Part shown: in pieces, positions 7,301-15,050 of the stretch
How positions within the stretch are numbered: position 1 is the first letter of the stretch
Layout of the letters: every line of letters begins with the position of its first letter
Source: Sporomusaceae bacterium UBA1887
GTDB taxonomy: Bacteria > Bacillota > Negativicutes > Sporomusales > DSM-15969
Reading direction: 5' to 3'
DNA length: 35,164 bases
Assembly: GCA_002337925.1 (NCBI GenBank)
Contig: DDHB01000019.1
Coordinates: 1 to 35,164 of the forward strand
Position numbers and translations under genes: made by a program
Notes under the pieces: model-generated
What the model was told of the DNA's origin: nothing
The model's database searches: none
What the model saw: the letters and a program-made list of their open reading frames with translations, nothing else

Positions 7301-7468
7301 TTATAGGTCTTGTTCCATAGAGGATGACTTTACTTCTGCAAGCTGGATGTCATCATCTTCGCTAAGCGAGACGGAGCTTGCAGCGTTTATATATGCGTCA
7401 TCCGGTTTGGTTCCTGTAACAAAACTTCCGGTGGCTTTTTTATTGACGAAAACTCGATAAGTGGGCAT
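7301..7468 (-). CDS. Small unknown protein, 55 residues
   Basis: A short minus-strand gene starting at an ATG (7466-7468) with a near-perfect AAGGAGG 7 bases upstream. The product begins MPTYRVFVNKKATGSFVTG, continues with KPDDAYINAASSVSLSEDDD and ends KSSSMEQDL. It is acidic, with no signal peptide or membrane segment. I do not recognise the family. A terminator for the upstream DUF3231 gene (7503-7532) precedes it, so it probably has its own promoter; the next downstream terminator on this strand is at 6963-6991. Coding is supported by the strong ribosome binding site only. Confidence 0.6.
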   Translation of the reverse strand: MPTYRVFVNKKATGSFVTGTKPDDAYINAASSVSLSEDDDIQLAEVKSSSMEQDL

Positions 7469-7502
7469 GAGTGAACCTCCTTGTGATGCTTAATCTGCGA
7501 TG

Positions 7503-7532
7503 GTAAAAAAATAACCGGCTATTAAGCCAGTT
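7503..7532 (-). terminator. Terminator downstream of the DUF3231 gene
   Basis: On the minus strand, AACTGGCT-TAAT-AGCCGGTT forms an 8-bp stem (7513-7520 with 7525-7532, one wobble), followed by ATTTTTTT. It lies about 100 bases past the stop of the DUF3231 gene. Confidence 0.8.
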
Positions 7533-7554
7533 AAGTGGGTGGATGGAGGAGGAA

Positions 7555-7656
7555 ATGTACAACTTCAGTTTTACCAGACAGAGGGAGCAATATGCATTAA
7601 CGGTTGTGGAAAATGGTGGCAGGAAATTTGGCTTATTTTTTGGAGGAAAGTGCTAA
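7555..7656 (+). CDS. Possible 33-residue small protein
   Basis: ATG 7555 is preceded by GGAGGAGGAA, a strong ribosome binding site. The frame runs to TAA at 7654 and gives MYNFSFTRQREQYALTVVEN then GGRKFGLFFGGKC. The last 24 bases are antisense to the end of the DUF3231 gene. I recognise no family and see no clear promoter. It could equally be chance. Confidence 0.3.
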   Translation: MYNFSFTRQREQYALTVVENGGRKFGLFFGGKC

Positions 7657-8646
7657 TTCTTTCCGGTTAATCGCCTGAGGTGGTTCTTCCATCCATTTAT
7701 GGGATATCATCAAATTGGCACCGTCCTCTGCATAAAGACCTATTTCTGCCAAGAGGCGGGCATAATTGATTGTTAAGTCCATCCGCTGACTAGTCGACAT
7801 AGAAAGTCCGTAATTGCCGATACCTGCAGCTATCATGACGGTCACATGGAAAAGAATCAGCTTGTCCGAAAAAGGAGCTGTAGTCGAAGGGGCGATCATT
7901 GTATTAAGCTGGCTCGGGGCAGGTAGATCGCTGCTTTTTAAGGAAGCGGAAAATAGCTGGACATGTTTGTTTGCAATCTCTTTCCCGCGCAGCAGATATT
8001 CTCTTATGGCCTGAGAGGTTACTACTTGTGCAAAAGCGGTCATTAACACTTCTCCGATAATATTTGCTTGCAGATTTGAAAAAAGATTACCTATTTCAAT
8101 AGCATTAAGCAGTCTTTTCTTACCGAAGATACTTCCTAAATAGCTTGAGTCACTGACAAATTCAATTTTGTCATCAGGCGGTATATAAGGAGCGCGGATA
8201 TAAATTCCTTTCGATAACATACTAGACGTTACCTTATTATCTATTTCGATTGAAGCATGAAGGCAGTTTTGATAAAAGTTCCGGATATCTCCTCGGGCCG
8301 CTAATGACAAAGATAGTGAATATGCTGCTAAACCCAGGCGGGACATATGCTTTAGATAGTATAAATAAAAGGCATCCAAAAAAATTCTCGGTGCATTGAG
8401 ATTAATATCATCCTGGGTAAAGCCTTTGGGAATTGGGAACTGCGAGCCTGCCAGGAGAGACGTAATTTGGGTGAGATTGTTTTCGGCAACCTGAAGGGCG
8501 AATTGAACAACTTCTTTAATATCCGTATCTTCAATATTTTGGAGCATATGCTTGAGAATACAAACCGCGAGGCTGTCATTTTGATATTGTGTCCATAAAC
8601 TGCCAACTTCGGTGGAACATAAGGGAGTATGATTATGTATAGTCAT
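7633..8646 (-). CDS. DUF3231 family protein
   Basis: A 337-residue, mostly helical protein matching DUF3231, known chiefly from spore-forming Firmicutes. These proteins consist of two similar ferritin-like helical halves. Here the halves meet near residue 165-175 (KIEFVSDSSYLGSIFGKKRLLNAIE), and each contains a long helix pair (LDAFYLYYLKHMSRLGLAAYS; DKLILFHVTVMIAAGIGNYGLS). No signal peptide is present. The biochemical role of the family is unknown; a link to sporulation is suspected from its distribution. The gene stands alone, with its own terminator. Its start has a GGAGGA site 5 bases upstream. Confidence 0.8.
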   Translation of the reverse strand: MTIHNHTPLCSTEVGSLWTQYQNDSLAVCILKHMLQNIEDTDIKEVVQFALQVAENNLTQITSLLAGSQFPIPKGFTQDDINLNAPRIFLDAFYLYYLKHMSRLGLAAYSLSLSLAARGDIRNFYQNCLHASIEIDNKVTSSMLSKGIYIRAPYIPPDDKIEFVSDSSYLGSIFGKKRLLNAIEIGNLFSNLQANIIGEVLMTAFAQVVTSQAIREYLLRGKEIANKHVQLFSASLKSSDLPAPSQLNTMIAPSTTAPFSDKLILFHVTVMIAAGIGNYGLSMSTSQRMDLTINYARLLAEIGLYAEDGANLMISHKWMEEPPQAINRKELALSSKK

Positions 8647-8839
8647 TTTAGTCCTCCGCTTTATTCATTCTTATATATACTATTTGTATGATATGGCGAA
8701 TTTTATTCAGGAAGCAATTTAGCTCCTATCAGTCTATTTTTATGAATCCGCTTAACTAAAGCAAAAATTAATAATTCAGCGCTAAAATAGAAGTGTCACT
8801 ATGCAGTTACCAACAATGAAGGTGGTTAAGGAGGTTCTG

Positions 8840-9115
8840 ATGACACTCACGTCCAAGCAGCTCGAACTAGCACTTACTGTGCCGGCCATTGTTGGCTTAC
8901 TTCCGGCAAAGCGGCAAGAACTGGTATTACAGGCAGGAAAGGACGCTGCAGCGTTGCTGGCAGCTGGATTAACAATAAGTGAGCAGAAGGCAGCCATAGC
9001 AGTTGCTGATTTGTTTTTGCAGTTTAGCCGGGAAGATCCAAACCATCTAAAGTGGAGCGAATTGATGGAAGCTGCTATTGAGCAGGATGCAGGCGAGCAG
9101 TACTTAAAATACTAG
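8840..9115 (+). CDS. Unknown alanine-rich helical protein, 91 residues
   Basis: The start is set at ATG 8840 because AAGGAGG lies 5 bases upstream; an upstream in-frame ATG at 8801 has none. The product (MTLTSKQLELALTVPAIVG..., then KRQELVLQAGKDAAALLAAG) is predicted helical and mildly amphipathic, ending in an acidic segment (WSELMEAAIEQDAGEQYLKY). No signal peptide or known motif. It is a single gene; a terminator follows at 9256-9288, about 140 bases downstream. Confidence 0.65.
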   Translation: MTLTSKQLELALTVPAIVGLLPAKRQELVLQAGKDAAALLAAGLTISEQKAAIAVADLFLQFSREDPNHLKWSELMEAAIEQDAGEQYLKY

Positions 9116-9120
9116 TAGAC

Positions 9121-9255
9121 ACAAAAAAGTGTGGGTTTGACATTCCGGTAGATCAACAAGTTACGAGAACCATTATGGCTACCTCGCTATCTATCAATAT
9201 AGACGCCTTTGTTGATCGCAATCCCTTGGAAATCATATAGAAATGATCTTTTGTG
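9121..9255 (+). other. Structured untranslated region downstream of the 91-residue gene
   Basis: No coding frame is supported. GATCAACAAG (9151-9160) can pair with CTTTGTTGATC (9207-9217). Inside it, CGAG...CTCG and CCATTATGG suggest nested stems. It leads into the terminator at 9256-9288, so it may be a long 3' UTR or a separate small RNA. No known riboswitch consensus was recognised. Confidence 0.4.
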
Positions 9256-9288
9256 ACTGCCTGTCCATTTGGATGGCAGTTTTTTTTT
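9256..9288 (+). terminator. Intrinsic terminator
   Basis: ACTGCC (9256-9261) pairs with GGCAGT (9275-9280) and TCCA with TGGA inside, followed by eight T. Strong plus-strand terminator. Confidence 0.9.
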
Positions 9289-9334
9289 GATCTTATCAGA
9301 AAAGATAACTTTCTAATTGGCGTGCATCAGAACA

Positions 9335-9385
9335 ACGTAGGCTTTTACCTACGTCCGAAAGGACTTGGTGCAAGCCAAGTTTTTT
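9335..9385 (+). ncRNA. Candidate small structured RNA with three abutting hairpins
   Basis: Three stems follow each other without gaps: ACGTAGG/CCTACGT (9335-9354, 6-base loop), CC-GAAA-GG (9355-9362, GNRA tetraloop; can extend to GTCC/GGAC at the expense of stem 1) and ACTTGG/CCAAGT (9363-9380), which runs into a T tract and so acts as a terminator. No protein gene is convincing here. The 5' end is unknown and may lie 30-50 bases upstream. I match it to no known riboswitch or RNA family. Confidence 0.5.
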
Positions 9386-9462
9386 CTAATATGCTAAGTT
9401 TTTCTAAAAAAATTCTAAAAGATGGGATATATAATAAATTTATCAGATGACAACAAACAAAT

Positions 9463-9506
9463 GCGAGGCGGACGTAGTTGCAGCAATGATGGCTGCGCTC
9501 CCTCGT
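9463..9506 (+). other. Imperfect hairpin in the long intergenic region
   Basis: GCGAGG (9463-9468) pairs with CCTCGT (9501-9506), and inside it GCAGC (9480-9484) pairs with GCTGC (9492-9496) around AATGATG. It has no T tract. It lies between the candidate small RNA and the promoter at 9570 and could belong to either. The rest of 9386-9560 shows nothing else I can identify. Confidence 0.35.
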
Positions 9507-9569
9507 TAATATAAAATGGTTTTCGCAACAAGGGGGTAATCGCGCTAGGACACTTTGCTATATACATAG

Positions 9570-9597
9570 TTGACTAACTAGTCATTTCTGATATAAA
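9570..9597 (+). promoter_or_regulatory. Promoter with palindromic operator before the secreted-protein gene
   Basis: TTGACT (9570-9575), a 16-base spacer and TATAAA (9592-9597) form a good sigma-A promoter 28 bases before the start codon. TGACTA-AC-TAGTCA (9571-9584) is a perfect 6-bp inverted repeat overlapping the -35 box and is of the kind bound by TetR-family repressors. The cognate regulator is not in the window. Confidence 0.65.
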
Positions 9598-9625
9598 TCA
9601 AATTTAAAAAAGGGAGAGGTTATTT

Positions 9626-9949
9626 ATGAAAAGTATTACAAAAAAAATCGTGATTTTTTCGATGATCGGTCTTATGCAAGTCGGTCTGGGAGCATCTGTA
9701 ATCGAGGCATCTCCACGGCATAATGATAAACATCAGCGATATGAACAGTGGGATAGAGACCATGACCGGGATCGCGATCATCGCATAAAGGAAGAAAACA
9801 AGCGGCATGAACGCGAAATGGAACGGCGGGAAAATGAGCGAGAACAAGACTGGAAAGAGCGTCAGCAACGTGAGAAAGATCATCATGAGGAAGTTATGCG
9901 AACGCTCGGGGGAATCGCAATATTGGCGTTGATTTTAGGTAATAATTAA
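9626..9949 (+). CDS. Secreted, highly charged protein, 107 residues
   Basis: The N-terminus (MKSITKKIVIFSMIGLMQVG) is a signal peptide with a likely cleavage near SVIEASP. Residues ~32-88 are extremely rich in Asp, Arg, Glu, Lys and His, with DRDHDRDRDH-type repeats and a predicted long charged helix or coiled coil. The last ~15 residues are hydrophobic (TLGGIAILALILGNN) and could anchor it or insert in a membrane. No enzymatic motif is seen. The His/Asp content would permit metal binding, but that is speculation. A strong GGGAGAGG site precedes the ATG, and a promoter with a palindromic operator lies just upstream. Confidence 0.75.
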   Translation: MKSITKKIVIFSMIGLMQVGLGASVIEASPRHNDKHQRYEQWDRDHDRDRDHRIKEENKRHEREMERRENEREQDWKERQQREKDHHEEVMRTLGGIAILALILGNN

Positions 9950-10002
9950 CATACAAACTTTAAAGGCAGGCTAAAGCAGCCTGCCTTTAAAGTTTGTATG
10001 TT
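9948..10002. terminator. Long bidirectional terminator, 25-bp perfect stem
   Basis: Bases 9948-9972 are perfectly complementary to 9978-10002 with a 5-base loop. The left arm overlaps the stop codon of the secreted-protein gene, and the structure sits 3 bases past the stop of the convergent membrane-protein gene. TTATTTTTT follows on the plus strand. Confidence 0.9.
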
Positions 10003-10005
10003 GCC

Positions 10006-10533
10006 TTATTTTTTATCCCGTTTAGCTGGATCATCGTTTTTCTTTACCGGTTTCATTGCTGGAACGGCAGTCATTTTAGTTGCAATGGGGAATGGGGCTG
10101 GAGCATAAAACTGTTTCAAAACATACGATGTAACGAAGCCGAACAGAAGTGCCGATATCAGATTAGAAACAACGGTTCCTGCGGGGGCAGGGACTAGACC
10201 TGGAACCCGAAATAGGGTAGTAATTCCATAAATGAAAAACCAAACAGCAGAGCTGAATACTAGACCCTTAAAATGCAAGCTTTTGCTTGTGAGCATAGGA
10301 ATGAGATAGGCAAATACCACGCCAAGAAATCCGGAGAATCCTAACTGCAGGAAAAAGGCGATTACACTTTCGACCGGCGTAAAGGGAGGCGTATGTCCAA
10401 AGAACATTATTCCTGCCCAGTCTACCATACGTAAATCAGTGAACTGAATATAGCCGGATATAAATGACCAGATGTTCATGATAATTCCGCCGCTTACACC
10501 GGCAATAAAGCCGCGTTCAAACCGATCTTCCAA
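10006..10533 (-). CDS. Unknown integral membrane protein
   Basis: About 175 residues with four to five predicted membrane segments (AGVSGGIIMNIWSFISGYI; SVIAFFLQLGFSGFLGVVFAYL; GLVFSSAVWFFIYGITTLF; AGTVVSNLISALLFGFVTSYVL) and a basic, probably cytosolic C-terminal tail (KPVKKNDDPAKRDKK). It resembles unassigned YqhR-like small membrane proteins only in general layout; I do not assign a family. The start is uncertain: GTG 10545, GTG 10542 and TTG 10539 or 10533 are in frame. TTG 10533 is preferred because AAAGGTGG lies 8 bases upstream of it. Confidence 0.65.
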   Translation of the reverse strand: MEDRFERGFIAGVSGGIIMNIWSFISGYIQFTDLRMVDWAGIMFFGHTPPFTPVESVIAFFLQLGFSGFLGVVFAYLIPMLTSKSLHFKGLVFSSAVWFFIYGITTLFRVPGLVPAPAGTVVSNLISALLFGFVTSYVLKQFYAPAPFPIATKMTAVPAMKPVKKNDDPAKRDKK

Positions 10534-10650
10534 ATCCAACACCACCTTTACTGCTAGTTAGTATGGTTGAACAGGTGATTTTTATACCCCAGGCAGACTG
10601 CTTGTGGCAGTTTATAAACTGTACTATAATGTATAGTTAAGATCGACTGG

Positions 10651-12387
10651 ATGATTGCTGATAAGAAGAATTGTAGGCAGGTGAGGGTAGTGGCGGAAGC
10701 GGTTTTTGCAGATATCGTATTAACAAATGGAGTGGTCTATACTGCAGATGAGCAGGATACAATCCATGAGGCAATTGCCGTAAAAGGAGATATCGTACTC
10801 TTTGCCGGCAGTAAGATAGCAACACAGCAATATGTCGGCCCAAAAACCAAAATGGTTGATTTAGGCGGTAAAATGGTAATACCGGGACTGATCGATACGC
10901 ATATTCATCCGCCGGGCTTATCTCTGTTGGAGCTATATGAAGTACAATTGGCAAATATAAGTACTTTAGAAGGATATATTGAAGCTATAAAAGCTTTTTA
11001 TGCCCGTAATCCCAAAACCTCTACCATATATGGCAGGGGCTGGTCATGGGATGTGCTAAGCGGCAAGGAAGCAACGAAGGGACCACGCAAAGAATACCTT
11101 GATGCCATAACAACAGAAATTCCTATCATTATCAGGGCAAGTGATGGTCATACCCTCTGGGTTAATTCGAAAGCATTACAGAATAGCTCCATAACGCCAG
11201 GCATTGCAGTGCCGGTAGGCGGAGTGATTGAGTTAGACGATAGCAGCGGTGAAGTATGGGGAACATTAAAGGAAGGCGCCATGTGGCTTGTTCCCTTGCC
11301 CGCCTATAGTCTGGAGCAATACGTGGAGGCATTAACAGGCTTTCAGAAGAAAATGCATAGCTTTGGAATCACTAGTATTTTGTGTATGGCTAGTTTGCTT
11401 TTTAAAATACTATTCAATGCCTTTGAGGATATGGAGAAGCGTGGAGAATTGCAACTGCGTGTCCGGGGGGCAATGGCGGTTAATCAGTCAGATGACGTAG
11501 ATGAGCAAATCACTACTATTCAGACTATCCGCAGCCAATATACTTCACCGCTTTTACAGGTGATTTCTACTAAATTTTTTACTGACGGTGTTATCGAAGG
11601 CGGTACAAGCCATTTACTCGAACCCTATACGGAGAAAGCTGGTAAAGGACTTCATTATCACGGAGAGTTCTTGTGGAACACAACAAAGCTGGAGCAGGCT
11701 TTTTACAAGGCGAATACGAAGGGATTACAGATTCATGTCCATTCAACGGGTGACGGTTCTACCCGGAAGGTATTAGATGCTCTGGAAGCGGTGCACTCTC
11801 AGCTTCCTCAGGGAGATTACCGCAATATTATCACTCATCTGCAGCTTGTAGATGAGAGGGATATACTGAGATTTAAAGAACTTGAGGTAATTGCCAGTGT
11901 TCAGCCTTATTGGCAATTTAAAGGACCTAAGTGGTGGCATAATGTGGATTATCAATTCTTAGGTGACCGTGCCAATAGGGAATTCCCGCTAAGAGCTTTT
12001 TTTGATCATGATATCATCGTAGCCTCTTCTTCTGATTATCCGGCTACACGTGTACCCAATCCCCTGCTGGCAATCGAGATTGGAGTAACCCGGAATATAG
12101 ATAACGGCAGTTTTTATGGAGTGGAAGATATCACTCATATGGATGATGAACGGTATCTGTTAAACAAGCAAGAGCGGGCGACCGTACAGCAGATGATTAA
12201 AAGCTTTACCATTAATGGTGCCTATGCGCTGTTCATGGAAAAAGAGACAGGTTCGATAGAAGCCGGTAAATTTGCCGATTTGGTAGTGCTTGATCAGAAT
12301 CTATTGGCAATTGATCCGATCCAAATTGATAAAACGAAAGTCGTCATGACTTTCTTCGGCGGTAAACTAGTTTATGAGCGGCCGTAG
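10651..12387 (+). CDS. Amidohydrolase of the YtcJ / Amidohydro_3 type
   Basis: Metal-dependent hydrolase of about 578 residues, a usual length for YtcJ-like enzymes. Visible features: N-terminal beta domain (ADIVLTNGVVYTADEQD), the metal-binding H84-x-H86 in IDTHIHPPG, later histidines in HVHSTGDG and IITHLQ, the catalytic Asp region SSSDYPATR, and the C-terminal GSIEAGKFADLVVLDQN that closes the composite domain. The substrate is unknown; relatives act on N-acyl or cyclic amide compounds. ATG 10651 has no good binding site. GTG 10681 or GTG 10690, both before the first conserved strand, are alternatives. It is monocistronic, with a strong terminator after it. Confidence 0.85.
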   Translation: MIADKKNCRQVRVVAEAVFADIVLTNGVVYTADEQDTIHEAIAVKGDIVLFAGSKIATQQYVGPKTKMVDLGGKMVIPGLIDTHIHPPGLSLLELYEVQLANISTLEGYIEAIKAFYARNPKTSTIYGRGWSWDVLSGKEATKGPRKEYLDAITTEIPIIIRASDGHTLWVNSKALQNSSITPGIAVPVGGVIELDDSSGEVWGTLKEGAMWLVPLPAYSLEQYVEALTGFQKKMHSFGITSILCMASLLFKILFNAFEDMEKRGELQLRVRGAMAVNQSDDVDEQITTIQTIRSQYTSPLLQVISTKFFTDGVIEGGTSHLLEPYTEKAGKGLHYHGEFLWNTTKLEQAFYKANTKGLQIHVHSTGDGSTRKVLDALEAVHSQLPQGDYRNIITHLQLVDERDILRFKELEVIASVQPYWQFKGPKWWHNVDYQFLGDRANREFPLRAFFDHDIIVASSSDYPATRVPNPLLAIEIGVTRNIDNGSFYGVEDITHMDDERYLLNKQERATVQQMIKSFTINGAYALFMEKETGSIEAGKFADLVVLDQNLLAIDPIQIDKTKVVMTFFGGKLVYERP

Positions 12388-12402
12388 AAAGAAGAGATAA
12401 AT

Positions 12403-12440
12403 ACAAGGCATAAAGCGCCGGTCGGCGCTTTATGCCTTGT
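12403..12440. terminator. Bidirectional terminator, 17-bp perfect stem
   Basis: Bases 12403-12419 pair perfectly with 12424-12440 around a GGTC loop. It lies between the convergent amidohydrolase and mgtC genes. Confidence 0.9.
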
Positions 12441-12450
12441 TTATTATACC

Positions 12451-13128
12451 TTATTCTCGTTTCTCCTGCTTAATTGAAAGGATGCCTTCGATTGCCGTCA
12501 GCTCAGCGATAACTTGCTCCATTTTGCATTTGTCAGGCAGCTTGATAGTAAGGGGAATGAGAATCTTTTTATCTTCACAATCTTCGATGTGAATTTGTAT
12601 AATATTGACTCCGAGCGTACCCAGCATTGAACCGACATGGCCAATCTGTCCAGGCTTATCGTGCGACTTGATTAGAAGATCATAAAGTGAGGGCGTAGTA
12701 TCATTGTAGAGCTTATCAATTCGCGGAAGGACTTCCAAAGCAATAACGACAAGTACACTGGTCGTTATTGCGCCGGTAAGAGCGCCTACGCCGATTGCCA
12801 GCCCAACACTTGCTACTACCCAGAGGCTTGCAGCAGTTGTTAAGCCTCTGATCATTGGACCTTCCTTCATAATGGCGCCTGCACCGAGAAAGCCGATGCC
12901 ACTGACAACTTGCGCTGCCAGGCGGGCAGGATCCGCATTTGTCTGACCTTGAACACTGACATATAGGTTAACAGATAAAATAGCAACAAGGCAGGAGCCT
13001 AAGCACACCAGTATATGCGTTCTAAGGCCTGCCGTTTTTCCCCGGTGCTGCCGCTCAAAGCCAATGATTCCTCCTAATACGACAGCAATGATCAATCGGT
13101 AGACTGTAGTTAAATCATCAATTATCAT
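12451..13128 (-). CDS. MgtC/SapB family membrane protein
   Basis: A 225-residue MgtC/SapB protein. The hydrophobic N-terminal half holds the family signatures GGIIGFERQHRGKTAGLRTH (conserved E-R-Q and G-L-R-T) and SGIGFLGAGAIMKEG...RGLTTAASLW, with about five membrane segments. The C-terminal ~75 residues form a soluble ACT-like domain (LLIKSHDKPGQIGHVGSMLG). In pathogens MgtC modulates F-type ATPase and phosphate/Mg homeostasis; the role of soil homologues is unclear. Its ATG lies inside the end of the phoU-like gene (11-base overlap; GAGGAG upstream), so the two are translationally coupled. Confidence 0.9.
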   Translation of the reverse strand: MIIDDLTTVYRLIIAVVLGGIIGFERQHRGKTAGLRTHILVCLGSCLVAILSVNLYVSVQGQTNADPARLAAQVVSGIGFLGAGAIMKEGPMIRGLTTAASLWVVASVGLAIGVGALTGAITTSVLVVIALEVLPRIDKLYNDTTPSLYDLLIKSHDKPGQIGHVGSMLGTLGVNIIQIHIEDCEDKKILIPLTIKLPDKCKMEQVIAELTAIEGILSIKQEKRE

Positions 13129-13798
13129 TCCATATCTCCTCGCTATAGGGGACAGATTTTAGTGAATGCCCCTGAACAATGTAATATACCAGCTCGCTGA
13201 TATTGGTAGTTCGGTCAGCTACTCTTTCTATATAACGGATCGCAACGTGATAATCCATAATAACCTCTTGTACCCAGGGATGAAGGGAGCCAAGGCAAAG
13301 CATTTCGCGAAAAAGCAGTTTATTCATTTTATCGACAGAAGAATCTTTTTCAATCGTTGCTTTTGCAAGCTCGATATCAATTTTTTCATAACTTTGCAGC
13401 GATTGCTTTAACATATCCAGTGTTTGATCTCTCATCGCAGAGGTTGTGGTAATAATGGTCTTTAAGTTTTCCGTATTTTGCTGGGAAAGCTTTTTTTGTA
13501 CCAATTTTGCAATTTGATTGGCGTAATCACTAATTCTTTCTAATTCCATAGCAATTTTTAAACTGCTGACAATAAAATTTACCTCATGGCGAGGGAATTC
13601 TCTCGAAGCAAGCGTATCAAGGCAATACTCATTAATTCCGTGATACATAGAATCAACCAGCCGTTCTAATTGACGAACTTCCGTTGCTGCCTGTATATCA
13701 TTAGTTAGCAAAGCTTGAATTGATTTATCTACGGCAAGCAGTGTTTTACTGCCTAAGATCAAAACGGCTTTTTTTAGCCAGGGAAGTTTTTTATGCAC
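13118..13798 (-). CDS. PhoU-domain protein
   Basis: A 226-residue all-helical protein with two PhoU repeats. Each repeat ends in the metal-binding E/D-rich motif of the family: ELERISDYANQIAKL (residues ~88-102) and YIERVADRTTNISELVYYIVQG (~188-209). PhoU proteins regulate phosphate uptake with PstSCAB and PhoR, but no pst or pho genes are near; the partner here is mgtC. The start is GTG 13798, with AGGAG 10 bases upstream. An ATG two bases earlier is out of frame. Confidence 0.88.
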   Translation of the reverse strand: MHKKLPWLKKAVLILGSKTLLAVDKSIQALLTNDIQAATEVRQLERLVDSMYHGINEYCLDTLASREFPRHEVNFIVSSLKIAMELERISDYANQIAKLVQKKLSQQNTENLKTIITTTSAMRDQTLDMLKQSLQSYEKIDIELAKATIEKDSSVDKMNKLLFREMLCLGSLHPWVQEVIMDYHVAIRYIERVADRTTNISELVYYIVQGHSLKSVPYSEEIWNDN

Positions 13799-14006
13799 AT
13801 TAAACGCGCTCCTTTATTAAAGTCTTATCTTTATTTATGTACTATACCTAAAGAGTTATTTTTCTTATTTTATAGTTTTTTCTGAATATTAACAAGATTA
13901 TGGAGGACTGATTAGCTTTTGCTAGAATAATATCGTAGGAATAAATGGGCCGGGAGGTGGAAGGAACTCCGTATTGCTATATTATACTTCTTTAGGAGGG
14001 TGTTTT

Positions 14007-15044
14007 GTGAAAAAAAAACGCATAGCATGGGGATTAATTACGGCACTATTTTTCATTGTTTTACTGGCAGCAGGCTGCGGCAGCACCAGCAAGCCGACTG
14101 AGTCTCCCAAAGGACAGGGGCCGACAGGCACGGTAATGATCTATACTTCCATTTATCCTGATATTATTGAATTAATGAAACCATCCATAAAAAAACAGTT
14201 CCCTGATCTTGAAGTTCAATGGTTTCAAGCAGGAACTGAAAAAGTAATGGCCAAGATTGCCGGGGAAATTGAAGCAAAAAAAGTACAAGCTGACTTAATT
14301 ATGGTTGCAGATCCATCCTATTATCTTACCTTAAAAGAGCAGAAGCTGTTGCAGCAATATGATGCTCCTAACCGTAAAAATATCACAATTAATAAAGATG
14401 CTGAAGGATATTGGACAGGCGTACGTATTTCCAATATGATCATTGCCTATAATACGGCAAAAGTAAGCGAGGCTGATGCCCCTAAATCCTTTAAGGACTT
14501 GCTTGATCCGAAATGGAAGGGAAAAATTGCGATGCCTAGCCCGCTATTATCGGGAACCGCCTATGTGACTGCCGGCGTTCTTGCCGATAAATACGGCTGG
14601 AATTATTTCGAAGAACTTAAACAAAATGGGCTAAAAGTAGAAGAAGGAAATTCGGCTATTCAAAATAAATTAATTCGCGGTGAATACCTTGCAGTCATTA
14701 TTTTGGAGGAAAACATTCTGAAAATGGCTGCAAAAGGTGAGCCGGTGAAAGTGGTCTATCCTGCTGATGGGACAATTGTTATACCGAGTCCCATTGCCAT
14801 GTTTACAACAAGTAAAAATCAAGAGGCAGCTAAGGCTGTTCTAGATTGGTTTTTATCTCCTGCCGGGCAGGAGGTTATGGTTAAGGGCTGGATGCACTCC
14901 GTCAGAGATGATATTGCAGCTCCACAGGGAGCGCCGCCATTAAAATCCCTGATGAACACAGCCTTAAAACCTGATTGGGGGAAACTTGCAAAAGAAAATG
15001 AAACAATTAAAGAGACCTTTAGAAGCACGGTTTTGGACAAATAA
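14007..15044 (+). CDS. ABC importer substrate-binding lipoprotein, Fe(III)/organophosphate type
   Basis: About 345 residues. The signal peptide ends in the lipobox LLAAGC, so it is a lipoprotein. The mature part is a type 2 periplasmic-binding fold of the AfuA/FbpA/PhnS group (VMIYTSIYPDIIELMKPSI; KSFKDLLDPKWKGKIAMPSP; LDWFLSPAGQEVMVKGW). The region where Fe(III)-binding FbpA proteins have a Tyr-Tyr pair reads LAVIILEENILKMAAKG, with no tyrosine, so an anionic organic ligand (phosphonate or sugar phosphate) may be likelier than iron. GTG 14007 is chosen: AGGAGG lies 7 bases upstream, whereas the ATG at 13974 has no site. First gene of a three-gene importer operon. Confidence 0.88.
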   Translation: MKKKRIAWGLITALFFIVLLAAGCGSTSKPTESPKGQGPTGTVMIYTSIYPDIIELMKPSIKKQFPDLEVQWFQAGTEKVMAKIAGEIEAKKVQADLIMVADPSYYLTLKEQKLLQQYDAPNRKNITINKDAEGYWTGVRISNMIIAYNTAKVSEADAPKSFKDLLDPKWKGKIAMPSPLLSGTAYVTAGVLADKYGWNYFEELKQNGLKVEEGNSAIQNKLIRGEYLAVIILEENILKMAAKGEPVKVVYPADGTIVIPSPIAMFTTSKNQEAAKAVLDWFLSPAGQEVMVKGWMHSVRDDIAAPQGAPPLKSLMNTALKPDWGKLAKENETIKETFRSTVLDK

Positions 15045-15050
15045 AAAAGA

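Noticed and set aside
8647..8700. Sigma-F/G-like promoter before the DUF3231 gene
   Set aside because: A TGAATA and a CATAC element exist, but their spacing does not fit the consensus.
9253..9450. 65-codon plus-strand frame
   Set aside because: It runs through a strong terminator and the three-hairpin element, so it is not a gene.
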